Assembly: GCF_003696365.1 (NCBI RefSeq)
Contig: NZ_RFFM01000001.1
Location: 372,001-436,000 of the forward strand
DNA from: Stutzerimonas zhaodongensis
GTDB lineage: Bacteria; Pseudomonadota; Gammaproteobacteria; Pseudomonadales; Pseudomonadaceae
Direction: 5' to 3'
Length of the DNA stretch: 64,000 bases
The notes under the pieces were generated by a model that saw only the letters and a program-made list of their open reading frames with translations, did not search any database and had not been told where the DNA came from. The stretch's first letter is position 1. Each line of letters starts with the position of its first letter. Below, piece by piece: positions 28,933-37,769 of this stretch. Position numbers and translations under genes: made by a program.

Positions 28933-30143
28933 CACCAAAGCGCCATTTGCGAGGACGTATCGCTCAAGTGGTGCCGCAACCTTGCAGATTCGTGGCCAGC
29001 CTGTGCTGGTCGATAATCCTGGGTAATGACGAACGGTTTGGCTTTTTCCAGGGCACAACGTAGGCGTGTCAGGTCTTCGAATCGAATTCGTTTCTGCCGA
29101 CGCAGATCAACCAGGCGCTTGGCACTGAGCATTCCAATCCCCGGGACTCGAGCGATCATTGCCGGCTCCGCACGGTTGAGGTCAACCGGGAACTGATCCC
29201 GATGAGTCAGCGCCCAGGCCAGCTTCGGGTCGATGTCCAGCGCCAGATTGCCTGGACCGCTAAGTAGCTCCCCTGCCTGAAAACCATATCCACGCATGAG
29301 GAAGTCCGCCTGATAAAGACGGTGTTCACGTAACAGCGGCGGCGCTTCGAAAGGAACTGTCTTGGGGCTGTGCGGGATCGGGCTGAAAGCCGAATAGTAG
29401 ACCCGACGCAATCGATAGCTTCCGTAGAGCGACTGCGCAGTGTGCAGAATGGTGCTGTCATCCGTGGTGTCGGCGCCCACGATCATTTGCGTGCTTTGGC
29501 CCGCCGGGGCGAAACGTGGTGCTCGCTTCTCAGCGGAGGCTTCGGTTTCGCCTTGATGAATGCTGTGCATGGCTTGTTTGATGGTCACGACCTGCTTTTC
29601 TGGTGCAAGTCGGATCAGGCTGGCTTCGGTCGGCAACTCGATATTGACGCTGAGCCGGTCGGCGTAGCGGCCTGCCTCGGCTATCAGCAGGGGGTCGGCA
29701 TCCGGAATGGTTTTGAGATGAATGTATCCGCGAAACTCATGATCCTCGCGCAAAAGCTTGGCTACACGAATCAACTGTTCCATGGTGTAGTCCGCCGAGC
29801 GGATGATTCCGGAGCTGAGGAACAGTCCGCTGATACAGTTACGACGGTAGAAGTCCAAGGTCAGTGTCACCACCTCTTCGGGTGTAAAGCGCGCCCGGGG
29901 TACATCACTGGACCGGCGATTGACGCAGTACTGGCAGTCGTACAAGCAGAAGTTGGTCAGCAGGACCTTGAGCAGCGAGACGCAGCGTCCATCAGGCGTG
30001 AAGCTGTGGCAGATGCCCATGCCGTCCGTTGCGCCAAGCCCGCTACGTCCCTTGGAGCTGCGCTTGGGTGCGCCACTGCTGGCGCACGAAACGTCATACT
30101 TGGCGGCGTCGGCAAGGACGCTGAGTTTCTCGATCAGTTGCAT
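28932..30143 (-). CDS. Putative DNA modification/repair radical SAM protein (TIGR03916 type)
   Basis: A 403-aa radical-SAM enzyme. The 4Fe-4S cysteines are C66, C70 and C73 in FCLYDCQYCVNRR. A C-terminal helix-hairpin-helix (ARVPGIGMLSAKRLVDLR, about residues 330-347) suggests DNA binding. The N-terminal SCASSG and GICHSFTPDGRCVSLLKVL motifs are family hallmarks. The start is the ATG at 30143 (MQLIEKLSVLADAAKYDV); a TTG three codons earlier is less likely. It is transcribed with the TIGR03915-type gene (stop and start overlap by 1 base) behind a LexA box 17 bp before the ATG. The similar P. aeruginosa gene PA0069 is, to my knowledge, in the SOS regulon. The substrate is unknown. Confidence 0.85.
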   Translation of the reverse strand: MQLIEKLSVLADAAKYDVSCASSGAPKRSSKGRSGLGATDGMGICHSFTPDGRCVSLLKVLLTNFCLYDCQYCVNRRSSDVPRARFTPEEVVTLTLDFYRRNCISGLFLSSGIIRSADYTMEQLIRVAKLLREDHEFRGYIHLKTIPDADPLLIAEAGRYADRLSVNIELPTEASLIRLAPEKQVVTIKQAMHSIHQGETEASAEKRAPRFAPAGQSTQMIVGADTTDDSTILHTAQSLYGSYRLRRVYYSAFSPIPHSPKTVPFEAPPLLREHRLYQADFLMRGYGFQAGELLSGPGNLALDIDPKLAWALTHRDQFPVDLNRAEPAMIARVPGIGMLSAKRLVDLRRQKRIRFEDLTRLRCALEKAKPFVITQDYRPAQAGHESARLRHHLSDTSSQMALW

Positions 30144-30159
30144 AGGAGTCAACGCGATA

Positions 30160-30175
30160 CTGTTTGCATATACAG
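30160..30175 (-). promoter_or_regulatory. LexA (SOS) box
   Basis: The 16-mer reads CTGTATATGCAAACAG on the minus strand: CTG-N10-CAG with an AT-rich centre, the gammaproteobacterial LexA pattern. It lies 16 bp upstream of the radical-SAM ATG and overlaps a -10-like TATATG, so bound LexA would block transcription. It predicts DNA-damage induction of the radical-SAM/TIGR03915 pair. Confidence 0.82.
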
Positions 30176-30276
30176 TATCACGCCTGCTTCTTGCGATACG
30201 CTCCGCTCGGCGGAAGGTCTGTCGAGCAGTAATCGGATATTCGAACGCGTCACCTAAACCTGTCAGCGAGGCTCAG

Positions 30277-30675
30277 ATGCAGCAGAACACCCATAGCACC
30301 CTTATCGGCTACCTTTTGTGGATCTTTGGATTTCTCGGGTCCCACCGCTTTTACTACGGCAAGCCTATAACCGGCACCATCTGGTTCTTCACGCTTGGCT
30401 TGTTCTTCATCGGTTGGATCATTGATCTGTTTCTGATCCCCTCCATGGATCGTCAGGCCGATATGCGATTCCAACCAGGACCGATCGATTACACGGTCGC
30501 CTGGATCCTGCTGACATTCCTAGGGGTGTTTGGCATACACCGGATGTATCAGGGCAAATGGATTACAGGACTGATCTATCTATGCACTGGCGGGCTGTTC
30601 TTTGTGGGCGTCCTTTACGATTTCTGGACGCTCAACAGTCAGGTCTCGATGCGCAACATGGAAAAAACCTACTGA
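30277..30675 (+). CDS. Double TM2-domain membrane protein
   Basis: A 132-aa protein from MQQNTHSTLIGYLLW; upstream in-frame codons run through the promoter of the divergent radical-SAM gene and are rejected. It contains two TM2-type units in tandem: GFLGSHRFYYGKPITGTIWF with its following helix, and GVFGIHRMYQGKWITGLIYL with its following helix. Each has the G-x-H-R-x-Y-x-G-K core. The C-terminus is short and polar. TM2 proteins are widespread and mostly uncharacterised. It is divergent from the SOS-linked pair and convergent with the pyrC'-like gene. Confidence 0.82.
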   Translation: MQQNTHSTLIGYLLWIFGFLGSHRFYYGKPITGTIWFFTLGLFFIGWIIDLFLIPSMDRQADMRFQPGPIDYTVAWILLTFLGVFGIHRMYQGKWITGLIYLCTGGLFFVGVLYDFWTLNSQVSMRNMEKTY

Positions 30676-30727
30676 GTCGGGCCAGGCAGCCGCTCGCAGG
30701 AATGACTGCGAGCGGTCTGCTCCAGAT

Positions 30728-31999
30728 TTAGGCTTGGAAGGCTATTCGTCCGTCGACCAGCGTGTAGCGTACCGCGCCTGGCAGGCAATGCCCGATGAAG
30801 GGGCAGTTTCTACCCTTCGAATGCCACTGTTCTCCAGCAAGTGTGGAGCTTTGCGGATCGAATAGGACGAGGTCTGCCGAATCGCCCACTCCTAGGCGGC
30901 CAGCCGGAAGCTTGAGTGCTGCGGCAGGCCCGGTCGTCAAGCGAGCAAGCAAGGTTGGCAGGTCAAGCAGGCCGTCTTCCACCAGCGTCAGTGCCAGAGG
31001 CAGCAGGATCTCGGCGCTGCTGATCCCCGGCTCTGTTTCGCCGAACGGCGCCAGTTTGGCATCGGCCTCGTGGGGCTGATGATGGCTGGTAATGACCGAG
31101 ATGACCCCCGACCGCACGGCTTCACGCAACCCGTCGCGATCAGCCGGGCTGCGCAGCGGCGGTTGCACGTGGTAGAGGCTGGAAAAGCCATGCAGGGCTT
31201 CGTCGGTGAGAATCAGCTGATACATCGCGACGTCAGCTGTGACGGGCAGGCCGCGCGCCTGGGCATCGGCAATCATCTGGGCGCCACGCGCCGTGGTGAG
31301 CTGGCTGAAATGAGCGCGGACGCCGCTCTGCTCGACGAGCAGAAGGTTGCGCGCCAGCGCTATGGTTTCGGCTGTTTCGGGGATCCCGGCAAGTCCCAGA
31401 AACGCTGCTGCAGGGCCTTCGTGGGCCAGCCCGCCCGCTGCCAGATCGGCGTCCTGAGAGTGGATCACGACCGTAAGGTCGAAGGTCGCTGCGTATTCCA
31501 ACGCCCGGCCCAGGTTGCGGTTGCTGGCGAAATTGGTCAGCCCATTGCCGAAGGCGACGCAGCCAGCATCGCGCAGGGCAACTAGCTCGGCGAGCTGTTC
31601 ACCCTTCAGGCCTCGGCTCAACGCTCCGATCGGGAAGACCTTGGCATGACCTGATTCACGGGCTCGGTCGAGGATCAGCTCTGCGACTGCTGCGGTATCC
31701 AGCACCGGCTTGGTGTCGGGTGAACAGCAAAGGCTGGTGATTCCGCCGGCCGCTGCAGCGAGCGTCTCGCTGGCGATGGTGCCTTTGCGGCTGTAACCAG
31801 GCTCGCGAAGGGCAACCGAAAGATCGACCAGCCCCGGGGCTGCAACAAGCCCTACGGCATTGATGCTATGGGCCGCGGTGAAACCTGCTGGGGCGTCGCC
31901 GATCCCTACGATTTTGCCGTCCTGGCAGTAAAGGTCGGTTACATCGTCTCGTCCGCTGGCAGGGTCGATCAGGCGGGCGCCGAGGATTCGTGTAGGCAT
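30728..31999 (-). CDS. pyrC': Non-catalytic dihydroorotase-like subunit PyrC'
   Basis: Dihydroorotase homologue of 423 aa that acts as a structural partner of aspartate carbamoyltransferase, not as an enzyme. The amidohydrolase metal motif D-x-H-x-H is replaced by DLSVALREPG (around residues 59-68), so the zinc histidines are gone while the downstream REPG arginine segment survives. The start ATG (31999) overlaps the pyrB stop by one base (TGATG), indicating strict co-translation. In P. aeruginosa and P. putida the inactive subunit is needed for the dodecameric PyrB-PyrC' complex. An active PyrC must be encoded elsewhere. Confidence 0.93.
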   Translation of the reverse strand: MPTRILGARLIDPASGRDDVTDLYCQDGKIVGIGDAPAGFTAAHSINAVGLVAAPGLVDLSVALREPGYSRKGTIASETLAAAAGGITSLCCSPDTKPVLDTAAVAELILDRARESGHAKVFPIGALSRGLKGEQLAELVALRDAGCVAFGNGLTNFASNRNLGRALEYAATFDLTVVIHSQDADLAAGGLAHEGPAAAFLGLAGIPETAETIALARNLLLVEQSGVRAHFSQLTTARGAQMIADAQARGLPVTADVAMYQLILTDEALHGFSSLYHVQPPLRSPADRDGLREAVRSGVISVITSHHQPHEADAKLAPFGETEPGISSAEILLPLALTLVEDGLLDLPTLLARLTTGPAAALKLPAGRLGVGDSADLVLFDPQSSTLAGEQWHSKGRNCPFIGHCLPGAVRYTLVDGRIAFQA

Positions 32000-33015
32000 C
32001 AATTCTGCTCCTCGGCAGCATATTCCTGTTCGAGCTGACGCTGTGCGGTCTGTCCGCTCATGGCCATGGAGAGCACCGCCATACGTATCGCGATGCCATA
32101 GGTCACTTGATTCAGGATGACTGAATGAGGGCCGTCCGCGACGGCAGATTCAATTTCCACTCCGCGATTGATCGGCCCCGGGTGCATCACGATGGCGTCC
32201 GGCTTGGTAAGCGTCATGCGCTGTGTAGTCAGGCCGTACAGGCGATAGAACTCACTCTCGCTGGGAAGGAGGCCGCCTTGCATGCGCTCGCGCTGCAGGC
32301 GCAGCATGATCACGACATCCACGCCGCGCAGGCCCTCGTCCATGTCGTTGTGAACGCTGACCCCGTATTGCTTCAGGCCGACCGGCAGCAAGGTTTTTGG
32401 GCCGATAACGCGAATATCCGGACACCCGAGTGTTTTCAGCGCGAGCATGTTGGAACGCGCCACACGCGAATGCAGGATGTCGCCGACGATGGCCACCGAG
32501 AGCTTTTCAAAATCGCCTTTATGGCGACGGATCGTGAGCATGTCGAGCATGCCCTGTGTCGGGTGGGCATGTCGTCCATCGCCGCCGTTGATGACCGCCA
32601 CCTCGGGGCAGACATGTTCGGCTATGAAGTGCGCTGCGCCGGAGTCGGCGTGGCGAACCACAAACATGTCCGCAGCCATCGCCTCGAGATTGCGCAAAGT
32701 GTCGGTAAGGGTTTCCCCTTTACTTGTGGAGGAGGTCGATACATTCAGCGTGATCACGTCAGCCGACAGCCGTTTGGCTGCCAGCTCGAATGTAGTGCGG
32801 GTTCGGGTGGAGTTCTCGAAGAAGACGTTGCAAACCGTTTTGCCGCGCAGTAAAGGGACCTTCTTTACTGCTCTGGCACCAACTTCAAGAAACGAGTCGG
32901 CGGTGTCCAGTATTTCGGTAAGCAGCGCACGTGGCAGCCCGTCCAGCGACAGGAAGTGGCGCAGCTGACCGTTATCGTTGAGCTGCAGTGGGCGCTTGGC
33001 GTCTGTTGGCGTCAT
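31999..33015 (-). CDS. pyrB: Aspartate carbamoyltransferase catalytic subunit PyrB
   Basis: Condenses carbamoyl phosphate with aspartate, the committed step of pyrimidine synthesis. The 338-aa length includes the N-terminal extension seen in Pseudomonas ATCases. The carbamoyl-phosphate loop [19 protein letters not shown], the HPTQGMLDM motif and the late [11 protein letters not shown] segment are intact. There is no pyrI; instead pyrC' follows, pointing to the Pseudomonas-type dodecamer. It lies 10 bp after pyrR in a minus-strand operon. Confidence 0.97.
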   Translation of the reverse strand: MTPTDAKRPLQLNDNGQLRHFLSLDGLPRALLTEILDTADSFLEVGARAVKKVPLLRGKTVCNVFFENSTRTRTTFELAAKRLSADVITLNVSTSSTSKGETLTDTLRNLEAMAADMFVVRHADSGAAHFIAEHVCPEVAVINGGDGRHAHPTQGMLDMLTIRRHKGDFEKLSVAIVGDILHSRVARSNMLALKTLGCPDIRVIGPKTLLPVGLKQYGVSVHNDMDEGLRGVDVVIMLRLQRERMQGGLLPSESEFYRLYGLTTQRMTLTKPDAIVMHPGPINRGVEIESAVADGPHSVILNQVTYGIAIRMAVLSMAMSGQTAQRQLEQEYAAEEQN

Positions 33016-33025
33016 CGCAAGGATC

Positions 33026-33538
33026 TCAATTGGCGGAGGCGAGGGACTGGAGTTCGAGTGCCAGCGGTGCCGGGCCGAGCAGCTTCACCCGTTGGTCCGG
33101 AGCCAGGGAGAGTGTCGCGCCGACCACGTCTGGCCGGATCGGCAGTTCACGGGCGTTCAGATCCAGCAGGCAAACCAGGCTGACGGTGGCAGGGCGACCG
33201 TAGTCGAACAGCTCATTGAGTGCGGCACGAATGGTACGCCCACTCATCAGTACATCGTCGATCAGCACCAGGTGCTGGCCCTCGATTTCGAAAGGTAGAG
33301 CTGATGGGCGAACCTGGGGGTGCAGGCCATTCTGTGTGAAATCGTCTCGATAGAAGGATACGTCCAGTATCCCGAGAGGCTCGTGCTTTCCGCGCAGTTC
33401 CATTAGCGTCTGAGCAACCCAGACGCCACCTGTGTGGATGCCAATGAAACGTGGGTCGGAGATACTGTGACTGCTCAGATGCTGTTCCAATGCCGCGGCC
33501 ATCTCGGGCAGCAGCAGTTCGGGGTTAGGCAGGGTCAT
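33026..33538 (-). CDS. pyrR: PyrR-type uracil phosphoribosyltransferase/regulator
   Basis: A 170-aa PRTase-fold protein that matches PyrR; in Gram-negatives its uracil phosphoribosyltransferase activity and regulatory role are less settled than in Bacillus. The PRPP-binding motif is [26 protein letters not shown]. Two adjacent ATGs (33541 and 33538) are possible; I prefer 33538 because AAGGAG then lies 5 bp upstream in place of 2. Located between ruvX (20-bp gap) and pyrB (10-bp gap). Confidence 0.93.
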   Translation of the reverse strand: MTLPNPELLLPEMAAALEQHLSSHSISDPRFIGIHTGGVWVAQTLMELRGKHEPLGILDVSFYRDDFTQNGLHPQVRPSALPFEIEGQHLVLIDDVLMSGRTIRAALNELFDYGRPATVSLVCLLDLNARELPIRPDVVGATLSLAPDQRVKLLGPAPLALELQSLASAN

Positions 33539-33558
33539 CATTTCTCCTTTGGGTGACA

Positions 33559-33987
33559 TCAGGTGATCGATTGAGCGGTCAGCCAACCTTCCAGTAACAG
33601 AGCTGCAGCGAGGGCATCGACGGGGCGCTCTCGATAGCCTCCATGCTGGCCGCCGCGCATGCGTTCGCCCTTTGCTTCATAGGTGGTCAGCCGTTCGTCG
33701 TGGGTGTGAACAGGAAGGTTGAATCGACCGTTCAGGCGGCGGGCGAATTTTTCTGCGCGCGCGCTCATTTCGCTAGGGGTGCCGTCCATGTTCAATGGCA
33801 GGCCGACAACTAGCGCATCTGGCTGCCATTCGCTTAGCAGCTTTTCGATTTGAGACCAGTCCGGCACGCCATTTTGAGCTTTGAGAACGCAAAGCTCACG
33901 AGCCTGGCCTGTGACGGCCTGGCCAACGGCGACCCCGATCTGCTTGGTCCCGTAGTCAAAGCCGAGGAGTAGGCGAAGACCGCTCAT
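33559..33987 (-). CDS. ruvX: Holliday junction resolvase-like / pre-16S rRNA nuclease RuvX (YqgF)
   Basis: A 142-aa RNase H-fold protein. The nuclease signature [16 protein letters not shown] with its first catalytic Asp is at the N-terminus; [16 protein letters not shown] and [12 protein letters not shown] carry the remaining acidic residues. Family members process the 5' end of 16S rRNA and have been proposed to resolve recombination intermediates. It overlaps algH by 4 bp and precedes pyrR, the conserved Pseudomonas order. Confidence 0.94.
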   Translation of the reverse strand: MSGLRLLLGFDYGTKQIGVAVGQAVTGQARELCVLKAQNGVPDWSQIEKLLSEWQPDALVVGLPLNMDGTPSEMSARAEKFARRLNGRFNLPVHTHDERLTTYEAKGERMRGGQHGGYRERPVDALAAALLLEGWLTAQSIT

Positions 33988-34553
33988 GCGTGGCCGACCT
34001 GGCTGCTGAGTAGTCTGAGATCGACACCGAGCGATGCAGCGGCTGCAGTGAGACGTTGATCTGCAGGCATATCGAAAAGGATGTGCGGCTGCGCAGGGCA
34101 GCTCAGCCAGGCGTTCTCAATCAATTCGGTCTCGAGTTGCCCAGCCTCCCAGCCTGCATAGCCGAGTGCAATGAAGTGCTGGTGCGGACCATAACCGTCG
34201 GCTATGGCAAAAAGTATGTCCTGTGAGGTGGTTACCCCTAGCGGGCCAAGATCGACCGTCGCCTGAAACTGTGCGTCAGACGGATGCAAAACGAAACCTC
34301 TGTCGGTGTGGACCGGCCCTCCGGAGAAGATCGGGAGGTGCTGACGGTCCAGTGCTACCGGTTCATCCGGCCGTAGCTGGTCGAGAACGTCGGCCAGGTT
34401 AAGTCCACTCGGGCGATTGACGATGAGGCCCATTGCACCGTCCCGGTTATGCTCGACCAGATAAATCAGCGTCTGCGCAAAATTGGGGTCCGCCATGTGC
34501 GGCATGGCGATCAGGAAATGATGCTTGAGGTAGCTGGGCGAGGGTGCGTTCAT
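33984..34553 (-). CDS. algH: YqgE/AlgH family protein
   Basis: A 189-aa UPF0301 protein. The hallmark YLKHHFLIAMPHMADPNFAQTL is at the N-terminus, followed by GAMGLIVNRPSGLNL, PIFSGGPVHTDRGFVLH and the GYAGWEAGQLETEL segment. AlgH was first linked to alginate control in P. aeruginosa, but its molecular action is unclear. Its stop overlaps the ruvX start, which suggests co-translation with ruvX-pyrR-pyrB-pyrC'. Confidence 0.94.
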   Translation of the reverse strand: MNAPSPSYLKHHFLIAMPHMADPNFAQTLIYLVEHNRDGAMGLIVNRPSGLNLADVLDQLRPDEPVALDRQHLPIFSGGPVHTDRGFVLHPSDAQFQATVDLGPLGVTTSQDILFAIADGYGPHQHFIALGYAGWEAGQLETELIENAWLSCPAQPHILFDMPADQRLTAAAASLGVDLRLLSSQVGHA

Positions 34554-34639
34554 GGCTGCTAGCTTAAGCGCTGCAGGCCGGTGCGTGAAGCCGCCTGCAC
34601 CGCCTTGTTATCCAGCGGAGGCGGCCAGATGTGTTCGAG

Positions 34640-35536
34640 TCAGCGGCTGGACAATCGATCGCCGCGCTCGAACCGCCAGGTTCTGATGATCTCAACCTGA
34701 TCGAAGTTCTGAGCGAGTTCTCCGGAGAATGGTGCAAAGGGCGCCGCAAGCCGGACGATGCGCATTGCCGCTTCGTCGAGCACCGTATGCCCAGAAGACT
34801 CCAGCACGCGAAGCTCTTGAACCGTGCCGTTGCGGTCGATGACCACCAGCATCCGGAGGCTGCCGTAGATGCGTTGTCTGCGGGCTTCGTCCGGGTAGTT
34901 GAGGTTGCCTATGCGCTCGACCTTCTTGCGCCATTCGTCACGGTACCAGGCACTGATGTCGCGCATGGTCGCTGCGCTGTTCTGGCGACTGACACGAGGA
35001 CGTTTCGCGTATTGCTCGACTTGCTGCGCGAGTTCGGCCTCCAGGCTGGCGATCTCCGAACTGAGCTGTGAGCTGTCGTAGACCGGAGCCGGCTGCGCTT
35101 GCGGCTGAAGCTTGTCCTTCTGGGATTTCACCGGGGTCTTGTCCGGTTGTGGCGCCCTGGTCGACACAGCTGTCTTCGGCGCTTCGCTAGGGCTGCTAGG
35201 GGGCGGAGATGATGCCGGAGTTACCTTGCGAACCTGAGTGTCCTGAAATGGCGCTTGCTCTGTTGTCTTGGGTGAGGCTTTGTGTTCCAGCGTACCGCTG
35301 CCTTGCTGATTGTCCTGCGCCAGGAAGTCAGCGTCCTTGGGCTTGTCTTCGCTTTTGAATGTAGAAAGGGTTATCTCCAGCGACTTGCTGGTTTGCTTCG
35401 GCTCTGAAAGCGTGAAGCCGAGGCCGAGAATGAGGGCGCCATGGATTGCGGCTGCGAGAAATATCGTAAAGCCGAGACGATCCGCCGGACGAACGCCGGT
35501 ATGGGCAGGAGTGGGTTGGCGAGTAGCGGCGTTCAT
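34640..35536 (-). CDS. tonB3: TonB3-like energy transducer
   Basis: A 298-aa TonB-family protein: an N-terminal membrane anchor (about residues 22-42), a long Pro/Lys/Gln-rich periplasmic linker (45-165) and a C-terminal TonB domain (about 205-290) containing NYPDEARRQRIYGSLRMLVV and ESSGHTVLDEAAMRIV. By position (between algH and gshB-pilG) it corresponds to P. aeruginosa tonB3, which was reported to be needed for normal twitching motility. No exbB/exbD genes are adjacent. The 175 bp between it and gshB contain no gene. Confidence 0.85.
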   Translation of the reverse strand: MNAATRQPTPAHTGVRPADRLGFTIFLAAAIHGALILGLGFTLSEPKQTSKSLEITLSTFKSEDKPKDADFLAQDNQQGSGTLEHKASPKTTEQAPFQDTQVRKVTPASSPPPSSPSEAPKTAVSTRAPQPDKTPVKSQKDKLQPQAQPAPVYDSSQLSSEIASLEAELAQQVEQYAKRPRVSRQNSAATMRDISAWYRDEWRKKVERIGNLNYPDEARRQRIYGSLRMLVVIDRNGTVQELRVLESSGHTVLDEAAMRIVRLAAPFAPFSGELAQNFDQVEIIRTWRFERGDRLSSR

Positions 35537-35711
35537 CGCATTTCAGTCGGCTCGAAGTGCGCGCAGTCTGCCCAGCGTGACTGTAAAAGTCTATGAACCA
35601 GGCGACAGCTTTGGTGCTTCGGTATGACGATACATCTTGAGCGTGCGCAGCTGATGGTGAAGCGTGGTGAGCCAGGCGAAGCGGCTGAAAAGAATTCCAG
35701 CCGGCGTCTCG

Positions 35712-36674
35712 TCAAGCCTCAGGGCGGTTCGTCAGCTTCGCGGCGATGGCATCCATGAGGCGCTCGCCGATACGCGTGTCGAAGGCATTGTCGATCTCTC
35801 GGATGCAAGTTGGACTGGTAATGTTGATTTCAGTAAGGAAATCCCCGATCACGTCCAGTCCGACGAATAGCAGGCCTCGCTCGCGCAGTTCCGGGCCAAC
35901 GGCGGCAGCGATTGCCCTGTCATGCTCGGAAAGCGGTTGCGCAACCCCGCGGCCTCCGGCTGCAAGATTTCCGCGCGTTTCGCCTGCCGCCGGTATGCGC
36001 GCCAGGCAATAGGGTACCGCCTCGCCGTCGATCATCAGGATTCGTTTATCGCCATCCTTGATGGCGGGGACATACCGTTGCGCCATGATCTGGCGACTGC
36101 CGTGTTCGGTCAGCACTTCGAGAATCACGGAAAGGTTGGGATCGCCTTCACGGTGGCGAAAAATCGAAGCGCCGCCCATTTCGTCCAGCGGTTTGAGAAT
36201 GATGTCACGATGCTCGCGAGCAAACTCCCGCAGAATGTCGGACCGCCGACTGACCAGCGTTGGTGGCGTGAATTGCGGGAATCGAGTGGCGAAAAATTTC
36301 TCGTTGCAGTCGCGAAGGCTCTGCGGCCGATTCACAACGAGCGTGCCGGCCTGTTCGGCAAGCTCCAATAGATAGGTGGCGTAGACATACTCGCTGTTGA
36401 ATGGTGGATCCTTGCGCATCAGGATCACGTCGAGATCAGCCAGTGCGCTATCCGTCTCTTCGCCGGTTTCGTACCAGCGCTGGGTGTCGTTATAGACCTT
36501 GAGTGGGCGCATGCGCGCGCGCGCTTGGCCGCCGAGCTGGTAAAGGTCTCGCTGCTCCATGTAGAGCAGCGTCCAGCCGCGGGCCTGGGCTGCTAGAAGC
36601 ATGGCCAGGGAGCTGTCCTTCTTGAAGGCGATCTGCGCGATTGGATCCATGATGATCCCGACGCGAACAGTCAT
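35712..36674 (-). CDS. gshB: Glutathione synthetase GshB
   Basis: ATP-grasp ligase that joins gamma-glutamylcysteine and glycine. The product is 320 aa from MTVRVGIIMDPIAQIAFKKDSS (36674), with GGAGA 8 bp upstream; the frame stays open to 36872 across the promoter region. Motifs include MRKDPPFNSEYVYATYLLE, the ATP-grasp DIILKPLDEMGGASIFR and the metal-binding ITSPTCIREID. Divergent from pilG across a 238-bp gap that must hold the promoters of both units; no gene is seen there. Confidence 0.96.
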   Translation of the reverse strand: MTVRVGIIMDPIAQIAFKKDSSLAMLLAAQARGWTLLYMEQRDLYQLGGQARARMRPLKVYNDTQRWYETGEETDSALADLDVILMRKDPPFNSEYVYATYLLELAEQAGTLVVNRPQSLRDCNEKFFATRFPQFTPPTLVSRRSDILREFAREHRDIILKPLDEMGGASIFRHREGDPNLSVILEVLTEHGSRQIMAQRYVPAIKDGDKRILMIDGEAVPYCLARIPAAGETRGNLAAGGRGVAQPLSEHDRAIAAAVGPELRERGLLFVGLDVIGDFLTEINITSPTCIREIDNAFDTRIGERLMDAIAAKLTNRPEA

Positions 36675-36912
36675 GTTGTGTTCTCCAGCGATGGGGCAGA
36701 ACGGAGCTGCCGAGGACGTGAAATGTCGATGCAGATTGGCCGCGGTTGTGCGCTGGGTCAAGGAAAATTCCCCTGCTCCGGCAGCAGATAGCTTGCACTT
36801 GAGTAGTGTGCTAAAAAGGTCCGGCGATTGGGTGCAGCCCATCGATGGCAGGGCCTCCAGGCACACTGACATAACGATAAACTACGACTCACCGAGGCGA
36901 TGGTAGGGCGAA

Positions 36913-37320
36913 ATGGAACAGCACTCCGAGGGCTTGAAGGTCATGGTGATCGACGATTCGAAAACGATTCGTCGCACTGCTGAAACGCTGCTGAAGAAAG
37001 TAGGTTGTGATGTGATCACGGCAGTAGATGGCTTCGATGCGCTCGCCAAGATCGCGGATAGTCACCCGCGCATCATTTTCGTCGATATCATGATGCCCAG
37101 GCTGGATGGCTATCAGACCTGCGCATTGATCAAGAACAACAGTTCTTTCAAATCCACCCCGGTGATCATGCTGTCCTCTAAGGACGGACTGTTCGACAAG
37201 GCCAAGGGGAGGATCGTGGGGTCTGATCAATACCTGACCAAGCCTTTCAGCAAAGAAGAGTTGCTCGGCGCGATCAAGGCCCATGTGCCTGATTTCACGC
37301 CAGTAGAGCAAGTATCCTGA
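36913..37320 (+). CDS. pilG: Twitching motility response regulator PilG
   Basis: Single-domain CheY-like regulator of the Pil-Chp system that promotes pilus extension and cAMP signalling in P. aeruginosa. It is 135 aa with an acidic pair D14/D15, phospho-acceptor D58 in IIFVDIMMPRLDG and the conserved lysine in QYLTKPFSKEEL. First gene of the pilGHIJK-chpABC operon, with pilH 45 bp downstream. Confidence 0.96.
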   Translation: MEQHSEGLKVMVIDDSKTIRRTAETLLKKVGCDVITAVDGFDALAKIADSHPRIIFVDIMMPRLDGYQTCALIKNNSSFKSTPVIMLSSKDGLFDKAKGRIVGSDQYLTKPFSKEELLGAIKAHVPDFTPVEQVS

Positions 37321-37365
37321 AGTTCGGCCCCTGAGTGCCGCTGAAGTCTTTCCCACGGAGTAACC

Positions 37366-37731
37366 ATGGCTCGCGTTCTGATAGTTGATGACTCGCCTAC
37401 CGAGATGTACAAGCTGACGGCCATGCTTGAAAAGCATGGTCATGTCGTTCTCAAGGCTGAAAACGGTGCCGACGGTGTTGCCCTCGCCCGCCAGGAAAAA
37501 CCCGATGCGGTTTTGATGGATATCGTCATGCCGGGCCTGAACGGGTTTCAGGCCACTCGCCAGCTGACTAAAGATGCTGAAACCAGTCACATTCCGGTGA
37601 TCATTGTGACCACCAAGGACCAGGAAACCGATAAGGTCTGGGGCAAGCGTCAAGGTGCTAAAGATTACCTGACCAAGCCGGTGGACGAAGCGACGTTGCT
37701 AAAGACCCTGAGCGCTGTGCTCGCCGGCTAA
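37366..37731 (+). CDS. pilH: Twitching motility response regulator PilH
   Basis: Second CheY-like regulator, 121 aa, thought to act as a phosphate sink or antagonist of PilG and to favour retraction. D52 in VLMDIVMPGLNG is the phospho-acceptor, the acidic pair is in IVDDS (residues 8-9), and the lysine is in DYLTKPVDEATL. It starts after CACGGAG and is followed by pilI with a 38-bp gap. Confidence 0.96.
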   Translation: MARVLIVDDSPTEMYKLTAMLEKHGHVVLKAENGADGVALARQEKPDAVLMDIVMPGLNGFQATRQLTKDAETSHIPVIIVTTKDQETDKVWGKRQGAKDYLTKPVDEATLLKTLSAVLAG

Positions 37732-37769
37732 TCGGCAATTTCGATATTCGGACTAGGGAAGTTGCCAGC

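Noticed and set aside
36675-36912. Upstream extension of gshB through the gshB-pilG gap
   Set aside because: The frame is open, but the residues are not GshB-like, and the ATG at 36674 has a proper ribosome binding site.
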